Notes under the pieces: generated by a model
What the model was told of the DNA's origin: nothing
Databases searched by the model: none
Seen by the model: the letters and a program-made list of their open reading frames with translations, nothing else
Part shown: positions 1 to 7,745 of the stretch, piece after piece
Position numbering within the stretch: the first letter of the stretch is position 1
Layout: the number at the start of each line of letters is the position of its first letter
Assembly: GCA_015064155.1 (NCBI GenBank)
Contig: SVST01000007.1
Span: forward strand, 1 to 64,000
DNA from: Oscillospiraceae bacterium
GTDB lineage: Bacteria > Bacillota > Clostridia > Oscillospirales > CAG-272
DNA length: 64,000 nucleotides
Direction: 5' to 3'
Position numbers and translations under genes: made by a program

Positions 1-1
1 T

Positions 2-247
2 ATTATCAGCGTAATTCTGGCGATAGCAGCGCCGCCTGTTCCCGGAGCCGCACTTACGTGTTACACGATTTTGTTTATGCAACTCGGTATTCCCACGGAG
101 GCGATTGCCGTAGTGATTGCATTGAATGTTATTCTTGAGTTTGTTGCAACGGCAGTGAATCTGTTCTGCCTGCAAACCGAGCTTGTAGAGCTTTCGGGAT
201 CGTTGCAAACACTCAAAACCGACGTACTTCGCAACAAGGCGTTGTAA
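2..247 (+). CDS. C-terminal fragment of a cation:dicarboxylate/amino-acid symporter-like protein
   Basis: The window opens inside this gene, and 81 codons remain before TAA. The fragment is strongly hydrophobic. It has PPVPGAALTC followed by two helix-like stretches and ILEFVATAVNLF, a pattern I associate with the last membrane helices of the DAACS family (GltP/SdcS-type Na+ or H+ coupled transporters of glutamate and C4-dicarboxylates). It ends in a short charged cytoplasmic-type tail. The substrate cannot be judged without the N-terminal part. The next downstream feature on this strand is a gene-poor AT-rich stretch. Confidence 0.6.
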   Translation: MISVILAIAAPPVPGAALTCYTILFMQLGIPTEAIAVVIALNVILEFVATAVNLFCLQTELVELSGSLQTLKTDVLRNKAL

Positions 248-571
248 AACAAATCATAGATTTAACTAAATATTATCTATAAACTAATCAATATAGAAAT
301 AGTACTTTTCCATAATTATACCATATTTTTCTACGAAAGTAAAGATTAAATAAAGGTATACATTTGAGGAAATCAAATTCTAAATAAAGAAGTGCTAGAG
401 GAAAAATGTAGTTTTCACATGATTTCAAAATATATTAAAAAAGGGCATTACGTAATCTGCGTAACAAATTGCGTAACACGCTCCTAAAAGCTGCGGGACA
501 GGGCATCAAAAAGCACAATTAGGGAGGAGGAAACTTCATCCTCCTTAATTGCCGAAAAAGCCTTGCGTAAC
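248..571. other. Gene-poor AT-rich stretch with a hairpin and GCGTAACA repeats
   Basis: I see no convincing gene here. There is a 13-bp hairpin (516-551, left arm CAATTAGGGAGGA) with no U-tract. The octamer GCGTAACA occurs three times, at 459-466, 471-478 and 565-572. Because the stretch abuts the 3' end of a tRNA gene, it could be a remnant of an integrated element, but no integrase reading frame survives. Confidence 0.4.
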
Positions 572-617
572 AAAGCAAAAATAAAGCCGTTGGAACTGTT
601 GCTCCAACGGCTTTATT
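572..617 (-). terminator. Intrinsic terminator of the tRNA-Pro transcript
   Basis: A perfect 15-bp stem (580-594 with 603-617, loop of 8) begins at the base after the tRNA 3' end. On the minus strand it is followed by TTTTTGCTTTG. Confidence 0.85.
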
Positions 618-693
618 TGGTCTGAGTGACAAGACTTGAACTTGCGGCCTCTACCACCCCAAGGTAGCGCGCTACCAGCTGCGCCACACCCAG
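618..693 (-). tRNA. tRNA-Pro (anticodon GGG)
   Basis: A 76-nt cloverleaf can be folded on the minus strand. The 7-bp acceptor stem starts CTGGGTG and pairs with CACTCAG with one G-U. The D-arm is GCGCAGCTGGTAGCGC, the anticodon stem is CTACC/GGTAG with loop TTGGGGT giving anticodon GGG, and the T-arm is GCAAG/CTTGT with loop TTCAAGT. Discriminator A is followed by an encoded CCA. A consensus promoter lies just upstream and a terminator directly downstream, so this is a single-gene transcription unit. Confidence 0.93.
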
Positions 694-713
694 ATCGTCC
701 TTACGACCTTGAT

Positions 714-742
714 ATTATAGCACAGGTTTTGAATTTTGTCAA
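714..742 (-). promoter_or_regulatory. Sigma-A promoter for tRNA-Pro
   Basis: Perfect TTGACA (737-742) and TATAAT (714-719) on the minus strand with a 17-bp spacer, about 20 bp upstream of the mature tRNA 5' end. Confidence 0.9.
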
Positions 743-1032
743 GCCCTAATTTGAAAATATTTTTGTTTTTTAAAATTATTTTTTTGCATGGATTTTTATT
801 TTTTTGCTATCAAAAGTGGATTGTGAAAAGAAAACATCTATACTGGCGGAAGAGAACGCTCGTTTGCGATCTGGATTTCTCATTTGCTACGGTTAAACAC
901 TGATAATCCTTTTTTATTAGTTACACGATTTATCTTCATAATTTTCATATGATAGGTTTGTCGTGGTTTCTGTCAAAATATAAATTTGCGAATTGGCTTT
1001 TTAAATTATCGCAAATCCGATTACCGAATATG
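743..1032. other. AT-rich intergenic stretch without visible genes
   Basis: It contains long T/A runs and no frame with a plausible start and ribosome binding site. I see nothing functional before the promoter at 1033. Confidence 0.5.
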
Positions 1033-1061
1033 TTGATTTGTTTCCGATTGTGTGATATAAT
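1033..1061 (+). promoter_or_regulatory. Promoter and possible operator of the DeoR-type regulator
   Basis: TTGATT (1033-1038), a 17-bp spacer and TATAAT (1056-1061). Similar direct repeats CGATTACCGAATA (1018-1030) and CGATTACTAATA (1076-1087) flank the promoter. A 10-bp palindrome TCGAATTCGA (1069-1078) lies at the expected transcription start. These could be autoregulatory operators (inference). Confidence 0.7.
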
Positions 1062-1111
1062 GTTGATGTCGAATTCGATTACTAATACTAAATATCATTT
1101 GGAGGGTAATT

Positions 1112-1888
1112 ATGTTTATTGAAGAACGTCATCAAGCGATTATTGATACAATAAATAACCAAGGAAAAATAACAATTGCAGATATAGTAAACAACTATGA
1201 CATATCTGAAGAATCTGCACGGAGAGATTTAAGACAACTTGAGCAGAAAGGCTTTTGTCAAAGAACACACGGAGGGGCTATAGCACTAAAGCAGGTAAGT
1301 GTAAAACCGATGTCTAATCGAGATTATGCAGCTATGCCAATCTACAACAATTACAAGCAAATATCAAAAAAAGCCGCTGAGATAATTCAGCCCAATGACA
1401 TTATATATTTAACGGGCGGTTCGTTTGGATATATAATGCTATCCTGTTTGCCTTGTGATTTTAGATATACTGTGGTTGTTAACAATGTAGATATTGCCAA
1501 AGAACTCCGCGCGTTTGATAATATTGATGTTTACATTGCAGGAGGAAAAATGCGACAGAGCGGATCTTTGGTAGACAGTTTAGCAAACGAATTTGTTAGC
1601 AAATTACATTTCGACAGTTGCTTCATTACCGGTGCAGGGGTAACTCATGATTTTGGGCTTTCTAATGGTTCGGACGAAACTGCGACCTTTCAGCGATCCG
1701 TTATTAAAAACAGCCGCAAGAAGTATTTGCTGATGCCAAGTAACAAAGTGGGGGTAAATTCATTTATTAAAGTGTGTGACGTTGATGAATTCGATTTGCT
1801 AATCACGGATTGGGATTGTGCAGAGGAACATATTTCCGCTATTGAAGATGTGGGCGTTAAAGTAATCATTGTTGAGGATTTAATATGA
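1112..1888 (+). CDS. DeoR/GlpR-family transcriptional regulator
   Basis: The protein has 258 residues, the usual length for DeoR-type repressors. The N-terminal 60 residues form the winged-helix domain (EERHQAIIDTINNQGKITI ... SEESARRDLRQLEQKG, ending RTHGGA). The rest resembles the DeoRC sensor fold, which binds phosphorylated sugars in known members; TGGSFGY and ITGAG sit where the phosphate loops are expected. The start is supported by GGAGGG 7-8 nt upstream. The gene is clearly AT-richer than the genes right of 3800 and favours A/T-ending codons. Its stop overlaps the start of the next small gene in ATGA. No sugar gene lies next to it, so the regulon is unknown. Confidence 0.85.
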   Translation: MFIEERHQAIIDTINNQGKITIADIVNNYDISEESARRDLRQLEQKGFCQRTHGGAIALKQVSVKPMSNRDYAAMPIYNNYKQISKKAAEIIQPNDIIYLTGGSFGYIMLSCLPCDFRYTVVVNNVDIAKELRAFDNIDVYIAGGKMRQSGSLVDSLANEFVSKLHFDSCFITGAGVTHDFGLSNGSDETATFQRSVIKNSRKKYLLMPSNKVGVNSFIKVCDVDEFDLLITDWDCAEEHISAIEDVGVKVIIVEDLI

Positions 1889-2073
1889 CTCGCGAAATGA
1901 AATTAAGGAATCTAATATTAGATAAATATCCAAGTCTACGTCGATTTTCTATCGAATGTAATATTCCATATAGTACACTTATAACATTATTAACACGCGG
2001 TGTGGGTGGAGCTTCATTTGATGTAGTAATTAAAATATGCCACAAACTTGAGATCGATCCAAGAGCCATATAA
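1885..2073 (+). CDS. Small helix-turn-helix (XRE/Cro-like) protein, translationally coupled
   Basis: The protein has 62 residues. The segment SLRRFSIECNIPYSTLITLL followed by a loop, FDVVIKICHKLEIDP, has the five-helix pattern of a minimal Cro/C1-type domain, with nothing else attached. Its ATG overlaps the TGA of the DeoR gene (ATGA), which indicates coupled translation. It is followed at once by a terminator, so the two genes form one transcript. It could modulate the DeoR protein or bind DNA separately; the sequence does not decide. Confidence 0.65.
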   Translation: MTREMKLRNLILDKYPSLRRFSIECNIPYSTLITLLTRGVGGASFDVVIKICHKLEIDPRAI

Positions 2074-2080
2074 AAATAAC

Positions 2081-2120
2081 AAAAGAGCCTTACAGTTAAT
2101 GTCGTAGGGCTCTTTTGGCT
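2081..2120 (+). terminator. Intrinsic terminator after the DeoR/HTH pair
   Basis: A 13-bp stem AAAAGAGCCTTAC (2081-2093) pairs with 2104-2116, with one G-U. The right arm ends in TTTT. The A-rich left arm makes it usable from both strands, so it may also serve the convergent minus-strand operon. Confidence 0.8.
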
Positions 2121-2203
2121 TATCTTGTGCTTGTTTGGTAACAACTATGAGAAAATAAAAACATATCAAATGTTATGAAAATTTTGAATGATAGCTGAGG
2201 ACA

Positions 2204-2791
2204 TCAATCCTTGATCAAGATGGATTCCGAATCGGTCAATGTGCGTACGCTGTATTGACCCAAGGCGGTCAGTTCTTCATAGTGTGACTTGCGTTTTTCT
2301 GTATAATGGCATATCAAAATTCCGTGATACAGTCCAAGTCCCGCAAAGTCGGTCAGACCAAAGGTGTCTGTGTCGTACTTCGCTACGTGAGAAATATTCG
2401 CGGTTGCAATATGCGCGCCTGCACTGCCACCGATATAAACGACACCGTTTTGAACGTAATCGACAATCGCTTTGTCAAATCCCGAGTCGCGTAGTAGCTT
2501 CATTGTGCCAAAGGTATTTCCGCCGCTGATGTAGATCGCGTCAATATCAAGGTTGAAAAACGGCGACGGATCAAAATAGTTTGCCACATAGATATTCTTC
2601 CTCTGAAAGCCAAACGCGGTAACGCGTGTTTCATATTTGCCACTCTTTATCTTTTCGGGTGTGACTTTCTCATTCGGGAAGTACAGCACTCTGCAATCTG
2701 ATATTGGTTTGCAAAGATGATTTATGATAAATTTTGCAGACATAGGATTCCCAAAATCGCAAGATGAGAGTATGAGTTTCATTTTGTTCAT
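2204..2791 (-). CDS. Peptidase S51 (dipeptidase E-like) family protein
   Basis: The protein has 195 residues from the preferred start at 2791, where AAGGAAAA precedes ATG and the ATG overlaps the TGA of the upstream Nudix gene; an in-frame ATG at 2815 lacks this support. The fold matches the class-I-glutamine-amidotransferase-like S51 family. It has AIYISGGNTFG in the middle and the nucleophile elbow IGGSAGAH, whose Ser is the expected catalytic residue, with a His-containing strand (LYHGILICHY) after it. Family members cleave Asp-X dipeptides or cyanophycin-derived peptides; the substrate here is unknown. No signal peptide is visible. It is the last gene of a five-gene operon. Confidence 0.8.
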   Translation of the reverse strand: MNKMKLILSSCDFGNPMSAKFIINHLCKPISDCRVLYFPNEKVTPEKIKSGKYETRVTAFGFQRKNIYVANYFDPSPFFNLDIDAIYISGGNTFGTMKLLRDSGFDKAIVDYVQNGVVYIGGSAGAHIATANISHVAKYDTDTFGLTDFAGLGLYHGILICHYTEKRKSHYEELTALGQYSVRTLTDSESILIKD

Positions 2792-3231
2792 GTATTTTCC
2801 TTTTCGGTAAAGCATTTTTTCGCCCGTTCAAATAAAAAGGGCTGTATGAGTGGGTAGGTAAGGGAAGTTGGGAGATCGTCGAACAACTCGATTTTTTCGA
2901 TTTCGTTCTTGAGTTCGGTTTCGATATCTGAAATGTCGGAAAAATAGAGCATACCAAAGCTTTCCGATTGCTCATTTGCACTTGTAACCGAGTATACACA
3001 AATCGGTTTGATTGTGAATTTTACCGCTCCGGTTTCCTCGTACAGTTCGCGCTTGGCGGTCTCGTCGATTGACTCTCCCTGTTCACGATGACCACCGGGG
3101 ATTTCGTATGTGTCACGCTCTTTGTGCTTGCAAAATACCCATTTGTTTTGATATTTTGCGGCAATTACAGCATATTTCAATTTTTCATCATTGACAAAAT
3201 CGTAAAACCGAACGGTTATTTGGTTATTCAT
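2788..3231 (-). CDS. Nudix hydrolase
   Basis: The protein has 147 residues from ATG at 3231, preceded by GGAGGGAAAAGATC. The Nudix box G-x5-E-x7-REUxEExGU is complete (GGHREQGESIDETAKRELYE then ETGA, about residues 46-70), so metal-dependent cleavage of a nucleoside-diphosphate-linked substrate is likely; the substrate is not evident. The start overlaps the preceding HD gene by 8 nt, and the stop overlaps the next gene in ATGA. Expression is therefore tightly coupled in the minus-strand operon. A housecleaning role beside an HD nucleotidase-like protein is plausible (inference). Confidence 0.88.
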   Translation of the reverse strand: MNNQITVRFYDFVNDEKLKYAVIAAKYQNKWVFCKHKERDTYEIPGGHREQGESIDETAKRELYEETGAVKFTIKPICVYSVTSANEQSESFGMLYFSDISDIETELKNEIEKIELFDDLPTSLTYPLIQPFLFERAKKCFTEKENT

Positions 3232-3799
3232 GATCTTTTCCCTCCGCCTCAATTTTCCTCACGCTATCTTCTCGCATTATCTGTCTGAGTTGTTTCGTCC
3301 ACTCCGACCACTCGCAGTTTTCCTCGCCGTAGGTGAGATTTTCGGTGTATTCGCGCTCGATCCAGGTGGAGATCGGGGCTTCGTTGTGCGAGAGGACTCC
3401 TTCCAGATTGTCCAGGGCTTTGTACAGCTTTGCCTCGGGTGTTTTCATTTCGTTCATTTCTGCAAACAGTGTTTGTAAGTCCTGTTGCATTTCGGCAGGG
3501 AGCATCGATAACAGGCGTGTGACTGCAAGCTCCTCCTCGGCTTCATGCTGCTCGGTTTTCCAAAAAGAGGGAATATCGCCCGTGATTGCCTCGCCGAAAT
3601 CGTGGATCAGACACATTTTAATGACCTTGTTGATGTCAAGCTCGGGATATTCATCGGCGCACAGCATCGCCATCACGGCGGTACGCCAGGAATGCTCGGC
3701 AACGCTCTCCCGCCGTCCCTCTGACGACCACGAATGCCGCGTGTTGCATTTCAGCTTTTCGATCTTGGTGAGAAACTTGATATATTGTCTTGCTTCCAT
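3224..3799 (-). CDS. HD-domain hydrolase (YfbR/HDDC2-like 5'-nucleotidase family)
   Basis: The protein has 191 residues. The metal ligands of an HD domain are present: RHSW near residue 22, VAEHSW near 33-38, LIHDFGEAITGDIP near 65-78, and a later Asp in KALDNLEG. The order and spacing follow the YfbR/HDDC2 group, which dephosphorylates deoxyribonucleoside monophosphates. It starts 21 nt after the large glycosidase-like gene and runs into the Nudix gene. The activity is inferred from family resemblance. Confidence 0.8.
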   Translation of the reverse strand: MEARQYIKFLTKIEKLKCNTRHSWSSEGRRESVAEHSWRTAVMAMLCADEYPELDINKVIKMCLIHDFGEAITGDIPSFWKTEQHEAEEELAVTRLLSMLPAEMQQDLQTLFAEMNEMKTPEAKLYKALDNLEGVLSHNEAPISTWIEREYTENLTYGEENCEWSEWTKQLRQIMREDSVRKIEAEGKDHE

Positions 3800-3820
3800 T
3801 TGCAGGACTCCTTTTTGTTT

Positions 3821-5665
3821 TTATACGTATTCCACCTCAAGCAATACGGTAGCCTGCGGTGCAAATTCGGTTGTGACGTGAATTTTGTTGCCGATAAGGG
3901 TTCCTTTTGCACCCGTCAGGTTGAACGCGCGGCAAGCCTTGGGAAGAACGATATCAAAATCGAATACGGGATCGATCGATAGGTTTTGGAAAAAAACGAC
4001 GTGCGCGTTCTTTCGCTCGGCACAAACCGAATACAGATTTGCAAATCCCGGGATTGCGGGGTAGGGTGTGCCGAAAAATTCCTGCAGCTGTTTTCCTCTT
4101 GCATAAGAGCAATACAAGGAGGAGGCTTCGCCCACGGAAAACGCGTCAAAATTGAGAATCAGGAAGTTCTTGTATTCAAAGCTTGCCGCAGCACCCGTAT
4201 CGAAGCGGCTTTTGATAATTGCTTGATCATGGAGCTTTAAGTCGAAAAAGGCTGCTTCCCGATCGGTGCTCTGAAGCAGAACCCGATTTTCTCCGAAAAG
4301 TTCAAACGTGGGGGGAACGGTTGCTTCTTTCGGCTCAAAGCCCACGTCGATGCCTTTTTCTTTCAGGATCAGCGCGGCGGTGCGGTCAAGCACGATTTTT
4401 TTGCTCGGATCGTCCAAATACAGCGCGTCGTCACCGAATACGGCGGCGCAAGTGTTCTCCCCCTCATAGGAAACGGGAATCGCGTGACAAGCGAGCATGG
4501 CGGCTGTCTTGGAAAAATAGGTTCGCATGATCGGCTTTTCTCCGACGAACTCCTCGGGCAGGATCGCATCTGTGATTCGATGCGGCGGACGGTAAACGCG
4601 AATACCGCAGGGCGTTGTGTTTTGGAATGCCGACTCGATTTTTTCGTACAACGGAATATTTCGGGTATGGATTTTGAGATATTGGGTTTCGTATTCGGGC
4701 AAGGAATAGTAATCGAACAGATATTTCAGGCTTTTCACACCCGATGCATGCATGGCAAGATCGAAATTCTCGATCAGCATCGCAGGCGTATGATAAGCGG
4801 GGCGGGGATAAGAATCGGCTTCCGCAAAAAATTCGACGTTTGCCCGTTTGCTCCACGCGAGCTGATTTCGCGCGTTCTCTATGACGGCGGAAAGCCGCTG
4901 ACCCGGAAAGCGGTTTCTGCCGGGGGCTACCCAATAGGGGGCTCCCGTCAGGCGGAAAAAGGGATGTGTGCCGCCCGCCAGAATTTTGGAAAGCTCGATG
5001 GGATCGGTGCCTTCGATATCCCACGACGTGTATCCCGCGCACAGTCCGACTCGGATCCGGGGGTTGATCTCGTCCACCGCGTGCCGAACCTTTTTGCAAA
5101 AGGCTCGCATCGTGTTACCCATGATACGAAACCACGCATCGCGCGCTTGATTCTTTTTCCCCGTAAACAGCTTGGTCGGATCCTCTATCTTACCCACCTC
5201 GTTTTCCAACAGCCTCATATGCTGCTTGCAAAAGCAACCGATCCCGGGACGCACGGAAAGGCAAAGATCGTCATCCAGCATGATCAATGCGGGCGAAAGC
5301 CTTGCAATGTCCCGAACCCACGCAAGATACGCTTCGGTGAAGCTCGGATCTTCGGGACAAAAGGCGTCGGCTTCGCGGGAAATGCCCGTCACCGAGCGCA
5401 GCCTTGTCCATCCGCATTTTTCGTAGGAAAGCGGTTCTCCGAATCCGAACGCTTGGATCCAAACGCCCGTTTCAAAGCCGTGATCCTCGAAAAAACGGAG
5501 ATTTTCGCACAGTCGCGTTAAATGATCGCCGCGGTCAAACAGCGAGCTTCTGTCAAGAGCGATCCAGATGCGATCTGCCTTGGCATCTCTTGCTTGGTTC
5601 AAGAGCGTATTCCGTGTCGCTTCGTTTAAATTGGAATTTAATACGGGAATATCGGGATTGAGCAT
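3821..5665 (-). CDS. Large putative glycoside hydrolase-like TIM-barrel protein
   Basis: The protein has 614 residues and no signal peptide, so it is cytoplasmic. CAAGGAG supports the ATG. The first 330 residues read as an alternating barrel: RIWIALDRS, GVWIQAFGFGEPLS, ALIMLDDDLCLS, then GIGCFCKQH, RVGLCAGYTSWD, EFFAEADSYPRP and LKYLFDYYSLPEYE. The DDD and E residues at strand ends are candidate catalytic acids. The remainder looks like a glutamine-amidotransferase-like domain followed by a beta-rich C-terminal domain, an organisation seen in GH42-like and other uncharacterised glycosidases. I do not recognise the exact family. It sits 24 nt after a GH20-type gene, which supports intracellular cleavage of an imported glycan. 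Confidence 0.5.
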   Translation of the reverse strand: MLNPDIPVLNSNLNEATRNTLLNQARDAKADRIWIALDRSSLFDRGDHLTRLCENLRFFEDHGFETGVWIQAFGFGEPLSYEKCGWTRLRSVTGISREADAFCPEDPSFTEAYLAWVRDIARLSPALIMLDDDLCLSVRPGIGCFCKQHMRLLENEVGKIEDPTKLFTGKKNQARDAWFRIMGNTMRAFCKKVRHAVDEINPRIRVGLCAGYTSWDIEGTDPIELSKILAGGTHPFFRLTGAPYWVAPGRNRFPGQRLSAVIENARNQLAWSKRANVEFFAEADSYPRPAYHTPAMLIENFDLAMHASGVKSLKYLFDYYSLPEYETQYLKIHTRNIPLYEKIESAFQNTTPCGIRVYRPPHRITDAILPEEFVGEKPIMRTYFSKTAAMLACHAIPVSYEGENTCAAVFGDDALYLDDPSKKIVLDRTAALILKEKGIDVGFEPKEATVPPTFELFGENRVLLQSTDREAAFFDLKLHDQAIIKSRFDTGAAASFEYKNFLILNFDAFSVGEASSLYCSYARGKQLQEFFGTPYPAIPGFANLYSVCAERKNAHVVFFQNLSIDPVFDFDIVLPKACRAFNLTGAKGTLIGNKIHVTTEFAPQATVLLEVEYV

Positions 5666-5720
5666 GGCTTTTTCTCCTTGGAATCAACTTTACTGTTCTT
5701 CGATCTGTTCCGCGATTTTT

Positions 5721-6746
5721 TCAAACAGCTCGATATAATGCTGTGCCGTTACCAAGCAGTTGGGATTTGTAATATTGCGCAATTTTTCCGTGCAGGCATT
5801 TTTCCACCACGTAGTAAAATTCTTCACGTTTGTCGGCAAGACCTTCGCGATTTCGGAGCGCGGCACAGCGCGGACAAGTATCCCAATAGCAATAATATTT
5901 GGGATCAAGATCGGACATTTCCAATTCGTCGGTTCCAACGTGGATGTATTCGCTGTTCGGGAAGATCTCCACGATCTCGGCGACCAATTTCCTATAAAAG
6001 TCCCAAACGTCGTCGTTTCCGGGGCAGATCGACCAGCCAAGGTTGCCCTCTGCCAAACAGGAAAATTCGGGATGTGCGCGGCAGAGCGCGGTTCCGTGCG
6101 CGGGGATCTCCAATTCGGGAACGATCTCAATGGCGTAGATTTTGCATACGTCGGCAATTTTTTGGAGGAATGCTTTGGTGCAGGGCTTGCCTTTCTTGGG
6201 ATCAAGCGTGTATTCGGGAAGCGCATCCGATACGTAGCGCGGTCCGTAGGAATCGATCAAGTGCAGATGCACGCGGTTGTATTTGGCGAGTGCCATTTGG
6301 CGCAGGGTGCTGAAAATGTCGTCCTCAGTTGGTACGCCTCGCGCAAAATCCAATAGGAAGGAACGGTAAGCGAAATCGGGATAGTCCACAATTTCTTGGC
6401 AAGGAAGAATTTGCTTTCGAAGCAAGAGTGCCGCGGTTGCCGCACCGTTCACTGCACCGCGTGCGTCACGAAAGCCGACGGAGATTTTGTTTTCCGTAAC
6501 GGTTAGCGAGTAGATCTCGTCACGCGCCTCCAAGGAAGCGTCAAGGCAAAATTCGATCCAAGCATTCTCGGGGGCATATTCTGCGCCGCATACGAAATCG
6601 GCAAAGGCTTCGGCTCCGATTTTTGCCGTGGCGGAATCATAACCGTAGGTGATCGTTTCGGGGACGGAACACGTGCCACGTCTTTCGATTTGTTTTTTCA
6701 CAATGGGCAGTATCATGGCAGTACGTTTATGGTGTGGATTTTCCAT
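5721..6746 (-). CDS. GH20 beta-N-acetylhexosaminidase-like protein, frame-disrupted near the C-terminus
   Basis: The readable frame gives 341 residues and no signal peptide. Residues 1-115 resemble the small alpha/beta domain that precedes GH20 barrels (ending GAVNGAATAALLL). The barrel follows with YRSFLLDFARGVP, NRVHLHLIDSYGPRY, IEIVPELEIPAHG and EYIHVGTDELEM. The Asp-Glu pair of the last motif matches the GH20 catalytic pair. After the Asp-Glu motif and a CPRC motif, the frame becomes implausible at a run of five T on the plus strand (5799-5803). One base fewer there would continue into a helix-like tail ending at 5690 (LVTAQHYIELFEKIAEQI), 24 nt before the next gene. Known GH20 enzymes are longer, so a deletion plus frameshift is likely. 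It is the first gene of the operon. Confidence 0.7.
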   Translation of the reverse strand: MENPHHKRTAMILPIVKKQIERRGTCSVPETITYGYDSATAKIGAEAFADFVCGAEYAPENAWIEFCLDASLEARDEIYSLTVTENKISVGFRDARGAVNGAATAALLLRKQILPCQEIVDYPDFAYRSFLLDFARGVPTEDDIFSTLRQMALAKYNRVHLHLIDSYGPRYVSDALPEYTLDPKKGKPCTKAFLQKIADVCKIYAIEIVPELEIPAHGTALCRAHPEFSCLAEGNLGWSICPGNDDVWDFYRKLVAEIVEIFPNSEYIHVGTDELEMSDLDPKYYCYWDTCPRCAALRNREGLADKREEFYYVVEKCLHGKIAQYYKSQLLGNGTALYRAV

Positions 6747-6792
6747 TTTGTTCTGTTTACTCCGATCTGCCGACCGGTTTGTTTCTACAGCA

Positions 6793-6821
6793 ATTATACC
6801 ATCCTTGCGGGATCATGTCAA
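6793..6821 (-). promoter_or_regulatory. Promoter of the GH20-glycosidase-HD-Nudix-S51 operon
   Basis: Perfect TTGACA (6816-6821) and TATAAT (6793-6798) on the minus strand with a 17-bp spacer, 46 nt upstream of the first start codon. It is back to back with the promoter at 6844. Confidence 0.88.
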
Positions 6822-6843
6822 TCGAAATTTTTTCGTTTGGCTC

Positions 6844-6872
6844 TTGCCGATGCGAAAAAAATGTGGTACAAT
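6844..6872 (+). promoter_or_regulatory. Promoter of the nucleosidase gene
   Basis: TTGCCG (6844-6849), a 17-bp spacer and TACAAT (6867-6872), divergent from the minus-strand operon promoter. Confidence 0.75.
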
Positions 6873-6922
6873 AGGAGCAGAACCGCGCGAAAGGATTTTT
6901 TGTGGAGCTTGGAGGAAAAGTC

Positions 6923-7663
6923 ATGCAAAAACGACCGATTATCATACAGGGTGCCTTGCAGAGCGAGATCGATCTGCTTTTGAAATCCTTGGTATTGCAT
7001 ACGAAACGCGAGATCGGCGGCTTTTCGTTTTATGAATGTGACAGTGGGGGAATTCCCGTTGTGATCTCAAAGACAAAAATGGGGGAGGTCTGCGCCGCCA
7101 TCGCAACCACCTTGGCAATTGAAGCCTACGACCCCGTGTGGATTCTCAATCAGGGAACGGCGGGGGCATTCGAGGAAGCGCTTCACACGGGCGACGTGGT
7201 GATTGGTGAGCAGGTAGTTTATCTTTCGCAATTTGCCACCAAGCGGGACCGAGAAGAGGACTGCCTGAATCCGTGGAAATCGGGAGAATACCGCACGCTT
7301 GACGGCGAGTGTATTTCGATGAAGACCGATGCACGGTTGCTTACGTGGTTGAAGTCGCTTCACTTACCCGTTTCGGGGGTGTTGCGCTTTGGAACGCTTG
7401 GCAGCGGTGACGTTTGGACAACGGGGAGCGAGCTGATCAAAGCCTTTCGTGAGCGATTTGGGATTCTTTGCGAATCGATGGAATGCACGGGCGTGTATCT
7501 GGCGGCGAACAGCCGCGGGGTGCCTTGCGTGTCGATTCGCGTGATCTCCAATAACGAGCTGTTGGGGGAGCAGTATCGTCCCCAAACTGCCGACATTGCG
7601 GCAAGCTGTGCGTTGAATCTGTTGAATTCTTGGATTGCGCTTGGTGAAAAAACTCCGTTTTGA
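6923..7663 (+). CDS. MTA/SAH nucleosidase-like phosphorylase-superfamily protein
   Basis: The protein has 246 residues from ATG at 6923, 8 nt after GGAGGAA; an upstream in-frame GTG at 6902 is less likely. Its order of motifs follows the purine nucleoside phosphorylase/MTAN fold: IIIQGALQSEIDLLL at the N-terminus, a central ILNQGTAGA, then CESMECTGVYLAA and SIRVISNNE near the C-terminus. These last two correspond to the ribose-binding Met-Glu and the catalytic Asp strand in MTAN. The usual Asp is replaced by Asn (SNN rather than SD), so catalysis may differ. A role in methylthioadenosine/SAH or purine salvage is inferred. A separate promoter precedes the next gene. Confidence 0.72.
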   Translation: MQKRPIIIQGALQSEIDLLLKSLVLHTKREIGGFSFYECDSGGIPVVISKTKMGEVCAAIATTLAIEAYDPVWILNQGTAGAFEEALHTGDVVIGEQVVYLSQFATKRDREEDCLNPWKSGEYRTLDGECISMKTDARLLTWLKSLHLPVSGVLRFGTLGSGDVWTTGSELIKAFRERFGILCESMECTGVYLAANSRGVPCVSIRVISNNELLGEQYRPQTADIAASCALNLLNSWIALGEKTPF

Positions 7664-7684
7664 TGCTATTTTGGAAAGTACCTC

Positions 7685-7713
7685 TTGCAAAATTGACCGA
7701 ACTGTGGTATACT
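7685..7713 (+). promoter_or_regulatory. Promoter of the tandem HAD genes
   Basis: TTGCAA (7685-7690), a 17-bp spacer and TATACT (7708-7713). Confidence 0.72.
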
Positions 7714-7745
7714 GACACGGAATAAAAAAAGGATGTGTGTTGAAC

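Noticed and set aside
459..478. GCGTAACA copies as a phage attachment core
   Set aside because: The octamers are short, not part of the tRNA 3' end, and no integrase or matching distal repeat is in the window.
4484..5521. Plus-strand frame of 345 codons opposite the 614-residue glycosidase-like gene
   Set aside because: No ribosome site and an unnatural composition; the minus-strand gene has operon context and a good start.
5799..5803. Programmed ribosomal frameshift in the GH20-type gene
   Set aside because: The joining shift would have to be +1 at a plain A-run without a slippery heptamer or downstream structure; mutation or sequencing error is simpler.
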